Shown: positions 33,609 to 42,128 of the stretch, one piece after another
How the letters are laid out: each line of letters begins with the position of its first letter
Numbering within the stretch: the stretch's first letter is position 1
DNA from: Paludibacteraceae bacterium
GTDB lineage: Bacteria; Bacteroidota; Bacteroidia; Bacteroidales; Paludibacteraceae
Reading direction: 5' to 3'
DNA: 49,039 nt
Assembly (NCBI GenBank): GCA_024399535.1
Contig: JAKSNU010000003.1
Coordinates: 1 to 49,039 of the forward strand
Notes under the pieces: generated by a model
The model's database searches: none
What the model was told of the DNA's origin: nothing
What the model saw: only the letters and a program-made list of their open reading frames with translations
Made by a program: the position numbers and the translations under genes

Positions 33609-33628
33609 TTAGTAAATACCAATTTTTT

Positions 33629-34048
33629 ATGGATAAAAAAAATATTGTTTTTTATGCATTAATTACTTTATTGTCGATTGTTTTTTGTGTTTCATGCAAA
33701 ATAGATGAGTCTAAAAATCCGGTTAATAGTAATGATACTGCACTTTTAGGTACGTGGGAAGGATCGGCATATACGTCATATATGGGTGGCGAACCTTATG
33801 GAGATCCAATGGTGGTGACTTTTGAGTTTACTCCTGAAAGGTTTGTTTGGAAAAATGATGGACAAGTGGTAGTGAGTAGTCATTATTCTTGCGATCGGAC
33901 TTCGCAAGGTAAGTATTTCAAATGGACAGAAGGAGATACATCAGGAGGAGATGCTATTTTCTATGAAATAAATGGTAATACCATGACAATCAATGGAGCA
34001 AATGGTTCCATTTTGATGGGACTTCCTAAAACTATGACGAAAAAATAA
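33629..34048 (+). CDS. Small lipoprotein with lipocalin-like pattern
   Basis: The 139-residue protein (ATG at 33629, as the longer frame from 33569 lies in the hairpin) starts with a lipoprotein signal (FYALITLLSIVFCVSC, lipobox VSC). After the signal come LLGTWEGSAYTSYMGGEPYG, VTFEFTPERFVWKND, and a beta-rich end with ITINGANGSI-like pattern. Such a beta pattern (GTWxxxxx) resembles the lipocalin-like domain lipoproteins common in Bacteroidota. The function is unknown. A strong hairpin terminator follows at 34092-34122. The base composition is more AT-rich than in the preceding operon. Confidence 0.6.
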   Translation: MDKKNIVFYALITLLSIVFCVSCKIDESKNPVNSNDTALLGTWEGSAYTSYMGGEPYGDPMVVTFEFTPERFVWKNDGQVVVSSHYSCDRTSQGKYFKWTEGDTSGGDAIFYEINGNTMTINGANGSILMGLPKTMTKK

Positions 34049-34091
34049 TAGTCAAACCTCTTGTTGATAACTCAGCTGGTATGCGCTTTAT

Positions 34092-34125
34092 AATTACCAA
34101 CTTCATTCTGAAGTTGGTAATTTTG
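34092..34125 (+). terminator. Hairpin terminator after the small lipoprotein
   Basis: A perfect 13-bp stem (34092-34104 with 34110-34122) with a 5-base loop ATTCT, then TTG. It lies 44 bases after the stop at 34048 and before the promoter at 34147. It separates the lipoprotein from the peptidase genes. Confidence 0.75.
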
Positions 34126-34146
34126 TATATAATAACTGAAGAAATA

Positions 34147-34178
34147 TTTGTTCAGTTCAGAAATAATAAGTACCTTTG
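34147..34178 (+). promoter_or_regulatory. Promoter of the first C10 peptidase
   Basis: TTTG (34147-34150), 20 bases, then TACCTTTG (34171-34178). The ATG at 34205 is 27 bases further, which rules out the longer open frame from 34148 as the start, since it would begin within the promoter. Confidence 0.78.
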
Positions 34179-34204
34179 CACCGTATTTTAATAATAATTC
34201 GACA

Positions 34205-36496
34205 ATGAAAAGACAACTACTCTGCATTGTAATGTTTTTTATTTCTGTCGCTCTGATGGCGGCACCTGTTAATAGGAATCAAGCGGAACAGATTGCTAAT
34301 TTTTTCTTCCATGAACATGGTGGAAAAGGCGATTTGCAACTCGTGGAAAACAATGATTTCAAAAATCTGCTTATCTACCAAGGAATAGAAGGTAATGGGT
34401 TTGTGATAATGTCGGCTGACGATTGTGTATTACCTATATTAGGATATTCGGCAAACAACCAAATGAGTCTTGACGATATTGGACCTAACACTCGTTTTTG
34501 GCTTGAAGAGTATGATCGTCAGATTGAGTGGAACATCGAAAACGCATTTGAAACAAGTCCTTCAGTCACTATTGAATGGTCGCGTCTTATAAATATGATA
34601 CCTCAACAAAAGCAGGCACCAGCGGCAACCACTTCTCATAACACAGCTAACCTGCTGACCACCACATGGGCGCAGAATCCATACTTTAATAATCAATGTC
34701 CATACGATTCAGCTGAAAACAAGCGTACTCTTACAGGTTGTGTGGCAACAGCTATGGGGCAGATTATGAAGTATTGGGAACACCCTCTACGTGGAGTTGG
34801 CAGTTTCACGTACGAAGACCCAGTTTATGGCACTCAGAGCGCAAATTTTGCCGATACTGTGTTTGACTATGCTGCAATGCCAAACTTGGTAAATGCCTAT
34901 TCCACAGCAAGTGCTGTCAATGCCGTTGCATTGCTTTGCAGGCGTTGTGGCATAGCAGTCGAGATGGAATATGGTTTGGACGGCAGCAGTGCAACGACGA
35001 TAGGTAGAGGTAAAATAGGTTATACTGCAGCAGAAAACGCATATCGTGAGTATTTCAAATACATGCATACACTTCATTCAGTCTCTCTCTTGGATTATGA
35101 AGATACTGCATGGGTGTCGTTGTTGAAAAACGAAATCAACAATGGTCGTCCTGTCCATTATTCTGCTGGTAATGAGACTACTGGTGGTGGTCATAGTTTC
35201 ATCTGCTGTGGCTATGACAACACAGATAAACTATATTTCAACTGGGGGTGGAAAGGTTTCTATGACGGATACTACCAGATAGGACAACTCAACCCAGGCA
35301 CATACCGCTACAGCGGTCGAAACAAAGCCATAATCGGTATTGAACCAGACACCAGCTATGCATCGCAGACAACCGTGACACTTGTGCCGAACATCCAGAA
35401 TGCAGGAATTATTTTAGGTGACGGTACGTACACATCCTACGAAGATACAGTCTCGATTATGGCGATGGCAAACTCTGGTTACATCTTCAACGGATGGAAC
35501 GGCAATATGCAGTACAATCCATACCACTTCCTTGCAAATGGTGGTAATGTAACACATATAGCAAATTTCGGAAAGATGCAAGGCGACACGTTGGGATACT
35601 GCTATGACGGCAATGTCAATTCTTATGGCAGCAAGTCAATGTCAACCAAAATATGGGCAATTCGTCTTGACTCAAATTCTATATCGCCGAGAAGGTTGCT
35701 TACTGACGTGGATGCTTTTATTTCTAAACCTGGTGAATATATGCTACATGTGTTCCAAGGTGAAACTGCCAACAGTTCAACCCTCGTATATTCAGACACG
35801 ATGGATATTCTCTCTAATCAAGACGAGACATGGGTGAGAATGCCTCTCACCTCGCAGCTTATCGTAGATAGGACACAACCTCTGTGGATTGCCCTTGAAA
35901 CTACATGTTCCGGTTATCCAAAGTCGTACTCTGTTTTCCGTGGCAATATTGATGGTGCATGGTCAAATAGCGACATAAACAAAACTTGGGACAATTACGT
36001 GACAGACTTTGATATATATCTGTCTTGGCAGATTCGTGGTGTATTTGTTGAGAGTGGGTTATGTCGTGTCAATGTAGTTTCTGATGACAATACTATGGGC
36101 ACTGCGACAGGTGGAGGTACATATCCTAAAGATACAACCATTGTCCTCAAGGCTATACCTAATGAGGGGTATCACTTCCTCAGATGGCAGGATGGTAACA
36201 CCGATACCGTTCGTTCGGTCATAGTGAACGACAATGTAAGTTTCATTGCATATTTTGAGAAAGACGAAGAGCCATTGGCAGTCGGGAATGCCATTTCAGA
36301 CGAAATCAATGTATTTATCAATGGCAACTATATTGAAATCGTTAATGCGGCAGGATATGTAGTTCGTATATATGACGCAACTGGCAAATTAATCCTAAGT
36401 TCTATGGTAGATGTAAACAATAAGAAGTTCCGTGTAGCGACAGGTGTATATTTCATCAATATTGATGATAAAACCAAAAAAGTAGTTGTAAAATAA
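34205..36496 (+). CDS. Secreted C10 (streptopain-like) cysteine peptidase with C-terminal sorting domain
   Basis: The 763-residue protein has a signal peptide (QLLCIVMFFISVALMAA), a propeptide (about 21-150) and the C10 catalytic domain with Cys C179 (LTGCVATAMGQ) and His H330 (GGGHSFICCG). FNWGWKGFYDGYYQIG follows. After about 400 come beta-rich parts with an InlB-type repeat pattern (TYPKDTTIVLKAIPNEGYHF in parts). The last 80 residues end with IYDATGKLIL and TGVYFINIDDKTKKVVVK, a type IX secretion C-terminal domain. So it should be exported over the outer membrane by type IX secretion and cleave proteins outside. It resembles SpeB/periodontain/PrtT types. The next gene is a larger paralogue. 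Confidence 0.9.
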   Translation: MKRQLLCIVMFFISVALMAAPVNRNQAEQIANFFFHEHGGKGDLQLVENNDFKNLLIYQGIEGNGFVIMSADDCVLPILGYSANNQMSLDDIGPNTRFWLEEYDRQIEWNIENAFETSPSVTIEWSRLINMIPQQKQAPAATTSHNTANLLTTTWAQNPYFNNQCPYDSAENKRTLTGCVATAMGQIMKYWEHPLRGVGSFTYEDPVYGTQSANFADTVFDYAAMPNLVNAYSTASAVNAVALLCRRCGIAVEMEYGLDGSSATTIGRGKIGYTAAENAYREYFKYMHTLHSVSLLDYEDTAWVSLLKNEINNGRPVHYSAGNETTGGGHSFICCGYDNTDKLYFNWGWKGFYDGYYQIGQLNPGTYRYSGRNKAIIGIEPDTSYASQTTVTLVPNIQNAGIILGDGTYTSYEDTVSIMAMANSGYIFNGWNGNMQYNPYHFLANGGNVTHIANFGKMQGDTLGYCYDGNVNSYGSKSMSTKIWAIRLDSNSISPRRLLTDVDAFISKPGEYMLHVFQGETANSSTLVYSDTMDILSNQDETWVRMPLTSQLIVDRTQPLWIALETTCSGYPKSYSVFRGNIDGAWSNSDINKTWDNYVTDFDIYLSWQIRGVFVESGLCRVNVVSDDNTMGTATGGGTYPKDTTIVLKAIPNEGYHFLRWQDGNTDTVRSVIVNDNVSFIAYFEKDEEPLAVGNAISDEINVFINGNYIEIVNAAGYVVRIYDATGKLILSSMVDVNNKKFRVATGVYFINIDDKTKKVVVK

Positions 36497-36522
36497 AAAT
36501 ATTTAGTTTTGTATCAGATAAT

Positions 36523-36556
36523 AAGACCAGTCATTTCTATGGCTGGTCTTGCGTTT
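36523..36556 (+). terminator. Terminator between the two C10 peptidase genes
   Basis: A 12-bp stem (36523-36534 with 36539-36550, one GT pair) with loop TTCT, followed by GCGTTTT. It is 27 bases after the first peptidase gene. A new promoter at 36619-36650 then serves the second. Confidence 0.78.
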
Positions 36557-36618
36557 TATATATGGTAGTTTTGACTGAATTCTGAAATTGTACAATGTAT
36601 TAAATAAAAGTAAAAATA

Positions 36619-36650
36619 TTTGGTGAATTAATATATTATACGTAACTTTG
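36619..36650 (+). promoter_or_regulatory. Promoter of the second C10 peptidase
   Basis: TTTG (36619-36622), 20 bases, then TAACTTTG (36643-36650). The predicted start near 36657 leaves a 50-base leader before ATG at 36707. Confidence 0.75.
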
Positions 36651-36706
36651 TAACATATTTTTTTGAATTAGTATGGTTATTGTTTAAAATTTATAACTAA
36701 GGGAAA

Positions 36707-39700
36707 ATGAGGAACTTAATCCAATTTCTTATTGTCGTGTTGTCGATGTTTGTCTGTGGCGATGTATGGGGCAAACGTGTTTCTTTGGAGTTGGCGGAGC
36801 ATTATGCACACAACTGGTGGCTTCAAAAAGACGGCAATAGGCAGTCGGAATTGCTGCATATTGAGACGGAATTTGATAATATCTATCTTTTTGTCGAGAC
36901 CAATGGTCGTGGTTTTGTTATGCTCGCTGCTGATGACCGCAGTTTGCCTGTTTTGGGATATTCGTTAAAGAACAATTTCGTTATTGACAGTATGCCCATA
37001 CATGTTCATGATTGGATTTTGGATTACAATGACCAGATTCAGTGGCTGATAGACCATAATATCGAAAAGACTAAAGAGATAAATGCCCAGTGGAAAGACT
37101 TGGAGAATGAGAAAAGCAAATTGCCGAATGCATATCCAAGTGGTAAGATGCTGAATTTGACCACCACGTGGAATCAAGGGAGTATTACAAAACAATCTAG
37201 TGCTTATAATTATTTATGTCCCCAGACAGGCGGTAAATCTACCTATTCAGGTTGTGTAGCAACTGCCATGGCTCAGATTTTGAAGTATTATAATTGGCCT
37301 GTCAATGGTGTCGGCAGCCATTCCTATAATTGGAATTCACAAACATTGTCTGCAAATTTTGCCAATACAACATACGATTGGGCGAATATGTTGAATAATT
37401 ATGCTGGTAGTGTTACTAAATATTCTACTGCGCAAAGGGATGCCATAGCAACGTTGATGTATCATGTGGGTGTGGCTGTAGAAATGGATTATGGTACTTC
37501 TGGCAGTGGTGCTTATGTGGTTGCAACAACGTATGACGAAGCTGCGGCTGTAAATGCATACAAAAAATATTTCAAATATAAATATACTGCCACAAGTGTA
37601 TATATAGGCGACTATACGACCGATGGCTGGAAACTGATGCTGAAAAACGAAATTGACAATAACCGACCAGTTCAGTATTCTGGAAGAAGTGCTTCGGGAG
37701 GAGGACATAGTTTTGTCTGCCAAGGCTATAACACCGATGAATTGTTTTATATCAATTGGGGGTGGGGTGGCTCTCAAGATGGCTATTTCGCTATGGGAAG
37801 TCTAAATACTTCGTCAAGTGGGACGGGTGGAAATAATGAGTCGGAGTATAGTATCGACAACAAGGCTGTTATAGGTATTGAACCAGATAGGTCAACAACA
37901 AATACTGTTTCTATTACAGCCTCTTCGAATAATACAGCTTATGGTACAATTTCTCCGTCTGGAACAAGAAATTATACCAGATTTGTGAGTGAAGTTTCAA
38001 TCACTCCGTCAGCTAAATCTGGATGCAGGTTCGTTAATTGGAGCATTGGAAGTACAGAGGTTCCATTGAAATTTTTAGCAAGTGGTGATAATGCAACCAT
38101 TGTTGCGAATTTTGAGCGATTGGGTGGTGATACTTTATACTATTGCGGGGATGGTTATGTTACGGCATATAGATGGGGAAATGAAGGATCTATGCAGTAT
38201 TGGGGTATTAGGATACCTGCCAGTTGCCTTTCCTCTGAAAAAGTCCTCACTGATGTCATGCTTTATGTATATCAGCAAGGTACTTATACCTTGCGAGTCT
38301 ATACTGGCGCATTTTCAACGTTAGTATATAGCGAAACTTTCAATGTCTCTGAGAATGGCAAATGGGTGACTTTGCCGTTGACTACAATTCAGGCTATTGA
38401 TGTTACCAAAGATTTGTGTGTTGCCTTTGAATCTAATGCGAGTTTTCCATGTTCCATTTCTATTTCCAGTACCAATTCATATGCCACATATGGTCATTCA
38501 TCTGGAAGTTCAGTGTGGAATCCAAGGTCGAATAGCGGAGAATACACATGGATGATAAAGGCTATAACAGCACCGATTCATAAAATAAGTACTGATCCAA
38601 CCAATGTGCGGCTGACCTCTGCTTCGAAGGATTTAGATTTGAGAAGTGCAAACCTTGGTGTATCTAACAAAGGTGCAACAGTTTCATACGAGGTGGTCTC
38701 ATGTAATCCTGAAGGTATCGCAACTATTACAGATGGATATAAAATCACTTCAACTGGTACTGGTACTGTCAAGGTGAAAGCCAAGGCCACAGATTCAAAG
38801 TTTGGCTATGCGGAAAGTATTGTTGAACTGCAGGTTAGCAAAGGGACATTGGTTTTTGATGGTTATGCAGGAAACAACTGGAGCAATCCTGGTAGCTGGG
38901 GACCTCATCACAGTAAACTGCCGAATGCTAATGATTTTGACGTTCAAGTTGATGTGGTTTGCAACGTTGATGACTATGCTGAATGCGACAACCTGACAAT
39001 GGGTACAACTGGTTCTATAACAGTTGAAAGCGATGCCGTGCTGATAGTTTCAGGCAAGTTTCTCAATAACGATGCTTCAAAATTATTGATTAAGGCGGAC
39101 GAAAACGGAAGTGGTACAGTGTGGTTTGCTGAAGGAACCCCTAAGGCTACTGTTGAGATGTATTTCAAGGGAACTGCAACGTCCGACGGCAATGGCGGAT
39201 ATATAGACCCTGAATGGCAGTTGCGTGGTTCTGTAGCAATGTATGAAAGTTTTGCATTGGTAAATCCAGAAGAATGGGCTAATATCCATGTCTATAAGTG
39301 GGACGAGACAAAAAATGCCAATGGCTGCTGGACTGACAAAATGGTTGGCTCTGACATAAATCTTGAACCTTGGGTTGGTTATGGCTTTGCCAACTACTCG
39401 ACTACTCCTGCCACAGTTAAATATAGCGGAACGTTGGATAGATATATGACAACCTTGGAACTTACAAAAACCGGAAGTGGTAATGCAAATGTCGGTAATA
39501 ACATGTTGACCAACAGTTATGCTGCACCAGTTAAAATTTCTAATTTGGTATTTGATGGACCTAAAGCCTCTGTTATATTTTATAATACTGGCTCTTTGCT
39601 TGACTGGCAGCAATATGAGGGAGACACGACTGTCAATGTTGGTACGTTAAAAGGACAGATGCTGGTCTGCCCTCAGAAGACCTCTGGAGCAGCAGGATTG

Positions 39701-40447
39701 CCTACGGCTATTCCTGCTGGTCAGTCGTTCTATGTTGTAACAGATACCCATGGCGGTTCTATAGAATTGGATTATGGCAGAGACGCTTTGGCAGATGCAA
39801 GCGGTCCTATGTTTATGCCTGAGAGAAAAGAAGAATTCAACGTGCTTGGCATTACCATCAATGGCAAGAAAGGCGGTGACAGATTGGTGCTTGTCGAAAA
39901 CGAGAATTGCGATGATAATTACAACGATGGCTATGACGGAATGAAATATATCGGTGATGCTGATTTGCCTCAGTTGTTTGCTTTGAATGCGTTTGGAAAA
40001 ACTTCGATAAACGCTTCTAAAACATTACTTGGACAGAAGATAGGTGTCACTTCGTCCGAGGCAGGAGAATTTTACACGATGACATTCGAGACTGACAAAT
40101 TGAGTGGCTTTGCACAATTGCAGCTATTTGACCATGTCACTGGCAGATATGTTGATGTTTTGGCAGGTGGAAAATATGAGTTCGTAACCACAGGCAAAGA
40201 CGAGGAAAGATTTGAGGTGGTGGGTTTCAGAATACGCGATGGCGAGGATAAAGATGAGAATATGTGGGTATATGGTAATCATCTGTTTGTTGGGGATAAC
40301 GAAGGCTTGACAACTATGTGCGATATGAGTGGCAAAATAGTCTGGCAGGCAAATGTTCGGAAAGAGGATTGGATTGATTTGTCAGAAATGCCGTTTGGTG
40401 TATATGTGATTAAAACGAAAAGTTCAACGATTAAAATTGTAAGATGA
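36707..40447 (+). CDS. Large secreted C10 cysteine peptidase with long beta-rich C-terminal half
   Basis: The 1246-residue protein has a signal peptide (LIQFLIVVLSMFVCGDVWG), a propeptide and a C10 domain with C183 (YSGCVATAMAQ) and H334 (GGGHSFVCQG). It also has FYINWGWGGSQDGYF. From about residue 400 it holds an InlB-like repeat, then a jelly-roll type region, and BIG-like strands (ATDSKFGYAESIVELQV). Further on are parallel-beta/G8-like parts with LTMGTTGSITVESDAVLIVSG. The end, FGVYVIKTKSSTIKIVR, is like type IX secretion sorting domains. The C-terminal region of over 800 residues is unusual for the family and could bind a target or the cell surface. It overlaps no gene on its 5' side and touches the next at its stop. 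Confidence 0.87.
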   Translation: MRNLIQFLIVVLSMFVCGDVWGKRVSLELAEHYAHNWWLQKDGNRQSELLHIETEFDNIYLFVETNGRGFVMLAADDRSLPVLGYSLKNNFVIDSMPIHVHDWILDYNDQIQWLIDHNIEKTKEINAQWKDLENEKSKLPNAYPSGKMLNLTTTWNQGSITKQSSAYNYLCPQTGGKSTYSGCVATAMAQILKYYNWPVNGVGSHSYNWNSQTLSANFANTTYDWANMLNNYAGSVTKYSTAQRDAIATLMYHVGVAVEMDYGTSGSGAYVVATTYDEAAAVNAYKKYFKYKYTATSVYIGDYTTDGWKLMLKNEIDNNRPVQYSGRSASGGGHSFVCQGYNTDELFYINWGWGGSQDGYFAMGSLNTSSSGTGGNNESEYSIDNKAVIGIEPDRSTTNTVSITASSNNTAYGTISPSGTRNYTRFVSEVSITPSAKSGCRFVNWSIGSTEVPLKFLASGDNATIVANFERLGGDTLYYCGDGYVTAYRWGNEGSMQYWGIRIPASCLSSEKVLTDVMLYVYQQGTYTLRVYTGAFSTLVYSETFNVSENGKWVTLPLTTIQAIDVTKDLCVAFESNASFPCSISISSTNSYATYGHSSGSSVWNPRSNSGEYTWMIKAITAPIHKISTDPTNVRLTSASKDLDLRSANLGVSNKGATVSYEVVSCNPEGIATITDGYKITSTGTGTVKVKAKATDSKFGYAESIVELQVSKGTLVFDGYAGNNWSNPGSWGPHHSKLPNANDFDVQVDVVCNVDDYAECDNLTMGTTGSITVESDAVLIVSGKFLNNDASKLLIKADENGSGTVWFAEGTPKATVEMYFKGTATSDGNGGYIDPEWQLRGSVAMYESFALVNPEEWANIHVYKWDETKNANGCWTDKMVGSDINLEPWVGYGFANYSTTPATVKYSGTLDRYMTTLELTKTGSGNANVGNNMLTNSYAAPVKISNLVFDGPKASVIFYNTGSLLDWQQYEGDTTVNVGTLKGQMLVCPQKTSGAAGLPTAIPAGQSFYVVTDTHGGSIELDYGRDALADASGPMFMPERKEEFNVLGITINGKKGGDRLVLVENENCDDNYNDGYDGMKYIGDADLPQLFALNAFGKTSINASKTLLGQKIGVTSSEAGEFYTMTFETDKLSGFAQLQLFDHVTGRYVDVLAGGKYEFVTTGKDEERFEVVGFRIRDGEDKDENMWVYGNHLFVGDNEGLTTMCDMSGKIVWQANVRKEDWIDLSEMPFGVYVIKTKSSTIKIVR

Positions 40448-40449
40448 TT

Positions 40450-41175
40450 ATGAAAAAGTCCTGTTTAATCGTTGCTATGTTTTTGATTGTTGGCTATGCG
40501 AATGCGCAGTGGAAAGAAAAAAGTAATGTGCGATGGTGGAAGAATGCTGAGTCATGGCGGTTTGAGTTTCGTGCTGAGCGTTCTTGTTTTCATAGAGGGA
40601 AAGGTATATATGATACTCATTATACTGATGGAGTTGCTGGTACTTCGTATCGTTTAATAGGGATTGAGAATCCGATTTACCAGAATAATTCTAATCAACG
40701 GAGAAGTCCTTATGTAATGGAAGGTAATGCTGTATTTGGACGTGAAAAGGCAACTATTCGTGTGGGCTCAAATACTGGAAAAGTCAGAAAAATTACAGAA
40801 TCAGAAGTGGTACGTAATCATAGACATCTAATCAATAGCGAAGTGTCAAATAGCAGAGGTCATGATTATATGTACTATGGCGGATATGCTGGAACGACAG
40901 ATTATGGTCGTAGAGTCAAACCGACGGGAACTCCTGCGAATGCTGTTTCAACCTATGGTGAAGTTAGTATTAAAAACAGCAGCCTGAAGAACTCACAAAG
41001 TATTGAAAATGATGAGATTGGGAGTAAACAAACTAATTTGGATGATGCTGATGTCAATGGAGGAGGTTACGGATTCGGAGAATTGCCGCATGACGATGCA
41101 CCTATCGGAGGTGGGATTTTGACGCTCCTGTTGTTGATTACATTGCATGGACTCAAAAAAATGAGAAATAAATAA
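40450..41175 (+). CDS. Small secreted protein with PIGGG-hydrophobic-basic C-terminal tail
   Basis: The 241-residue protein (ATG at 40450) starts with a signal peptide (KKSCLIVAMFLIVGYANAQ). The middle has no recognised domain and is rich in Ser, Asn and Gly. The end reads DDAPIGGGILTLLLLITLHGLKKMRNK in parts: a PIGGG motif, a hydrophobic stretch of about 13 residues and a basic tail. That three-part form recalls C-terminal sorting or anchoring signals (as with exosortase and LPXTG types), but the specific system is unknown to me. The gene starts 2 bases after the peptidase stop, so it is co-transcribed and may be a partner or a target of it. Confidence 0.55.
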   Translation: MKKSCLIVAMFLIVGYANAQWKEKSNVRWWKNAESWRFEFRAERSCFHRGKGIYDTHYTDGVAGTSYRLIGIENPIYQNNSNQRRSPYVMEGNAVFGREKATIRVGSNTGKVRKITESEVVRNHRHLINSEVSNSRGHDYMYYGGYAGTTDYGRRVKPTGTPANAVSTYGEVSIKNSSLKNSQSIENDEIGSKQTNLDDADVNGGGYGFGELPHDDAPIGGGILTLLLLITLHGLKKMRNK

Positions 41176-41200
41176 TATTCAGAAAATAATTGTGAGAAAA

Positions 41201-41232
41201 TTTGGTCAATTGCCAAATTAGTAGTAACTTTG
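41201..41232 (+). promoter_or_regulatory. Promoter without a recognisable downstream gene
   Basis: TTTG (41201-41204), 20 bases, then TAACTTTG (41225-41232), a full consensus. No convincing plus-strand protein lies before 41632, so the transcript would be a non-coding RNA or a long leader of rimP. Confidence 0.6.
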
Positions 41233-41530
41233 CGCACAGATGTATTTGCTTATTTTTGGCTTGACAATGCCTTTTTCACACGAAACGTTATAGAGCCAAA
41301 ATTGATTGTCCATTAGAATCCGACTTATATTGAAAAAATTGACTCTAAACATTCTTCGGTATACGATAGGTGTTGGATATGCAATAGAACCAATTGTCAA
41401 AGATCCATATAGTTGACGATAGTATGATGCTTTTACTGCTGAAGTTCGAGTTGCTTGTTATCGTAAAATAAAAAACATAATGGCATTTGTATCGAATAAA
41501 AATAATATTGTAAAAAATATTATAAAAATC
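41233..41530. other. Gap between two promoters with no clear gene
   Basis: About 300 bases. On the minus strand a 60-residue open frame (41218-41400) includes NISRILMDNQFWLYNVSCEKG, which has a protein-like look but is not recognised and has no promoter. On the plus strand there is none. It may be a decayed gene piece or a regulatory RNA. Confidence 0.4.
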
Positions 41531-41562
41531 TTTGGTCGTATCAAATATTTGTCGTACCTTTG
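41531..41562 (+). promoter_or_regulatory. Promoter of rimP-nusA-infB
   Basis: TTTG (41531-41534), 20 bases, then TACCTTTG (41555-41562). The predicted start near 41569 is 63 bases before the rimP ATG. A terminator-like hairpin lies within that leader. Confidence 0.8.
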
Positions 41563-41582
41563 CAGTGTTGATTAAAGTGAGA

Positions 41583-41612
41583 GGAAGGAGGCGTGGAGCT
41601 TCCTTCCTTTTT
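41583..41612 (+). terminator. Leader hairpin with T run before rimP (attenuator candidate)
   Basis: GGAAGGA (41583-41589) pairs with TCCTTCC (41601-41607) over an 11-base loop, followed by TTTTT (41608-41612). It lies 14 bases after the predicted transcription start and 20 before the rimP ATG. As an intrinsic terminator in the leader of a nusA operon it could give feedback control, because NusA alters termination. Confidence 0.65.
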
Positions 41613-41631
41613 GCTTGTTTAATAATGAGTT

Positions 41632-42099
41632 ATGATTGATGTAAATAAAGTGGTTGAAATCGTAAGTGATAGACTTAACGGTTCAAAATATTTCTTGGTA
41701 GACGTTCAGGTCTCAAAATCTAACGAGATTAATGTCGAAATAGATTCAGAAGAGACTATTGATATTGACTTTTGCGTTGAATTGAGCCGTTTTGTAGAGT
41801 CTAATTTCGACCGTGATGTTGAGGACTATGAACTCACTGTCGGTTCTGCCGGTATCACCTCTCCTTTTAAGATTAGACGGCAATACCAAAAAAATATCGG
41901 CAATAATGTTGAAGTGCTTGCTTGCGATGGTCGCAAACACCGCGGAATACTTGTTTCGGTGGATGACGAGTCATTCAAAATTGACGAAATTGTCAAGGAG
42001 CGTCGTGAGGGTGATAAACGCAAAAAAGAGTACGTTGTGACTAATGAATTTCGTTATGACGAGGTGAAATATACATGTTGTCTTATCGAGTTTAAGTAA
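41632..42099 (+). CDS. rimP: Ribosome maturation factor RimP
   Basis: RimP helps assemble the 30S subunit. The 155-residue protein is the right size and has an N-terminal domain with VVEIVSDRLNGSKYFLVDVQVSK. The conserved DYELTVGSAGITSPFKIRRQYQ (family form 'y.LeVSSPGldrPL...') and a C-terminal Sm-like domain with EVLACDGRKHRGILVSVDD follow. It is the first gene of the classic rimP-nusA-infB group and starts at ATG 41632. The usual 'SPG' turn is here SAG, a conservative variant seen in Bacteroidota. Cytoplasmic. Confidence 0.9.
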   Translation: MIDVNKVVEIVSDRLNGSKYFLVDVQVSKSNEINVEIDSEETIDIDFCVELSRFVESNFDRDVEDYELTVGSAGITSPFKIRRQYQKNIGNNVEVLACDGRKHRGILVSVDDESFKIDEIVKERREGDKRKKEYVVTNEFRYDEVKYTCCLIEFK

Positions 42100-42128
42100 T
42101 TGATAATTAAAAAAGAACAAAAATAGCA

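Noticed and set aside
34148..34204. Upstream start of the first C10 peptidase
   Set aside because: The longer frame begins inside the promoter and puts 19 extra residues before a good signal peptide.
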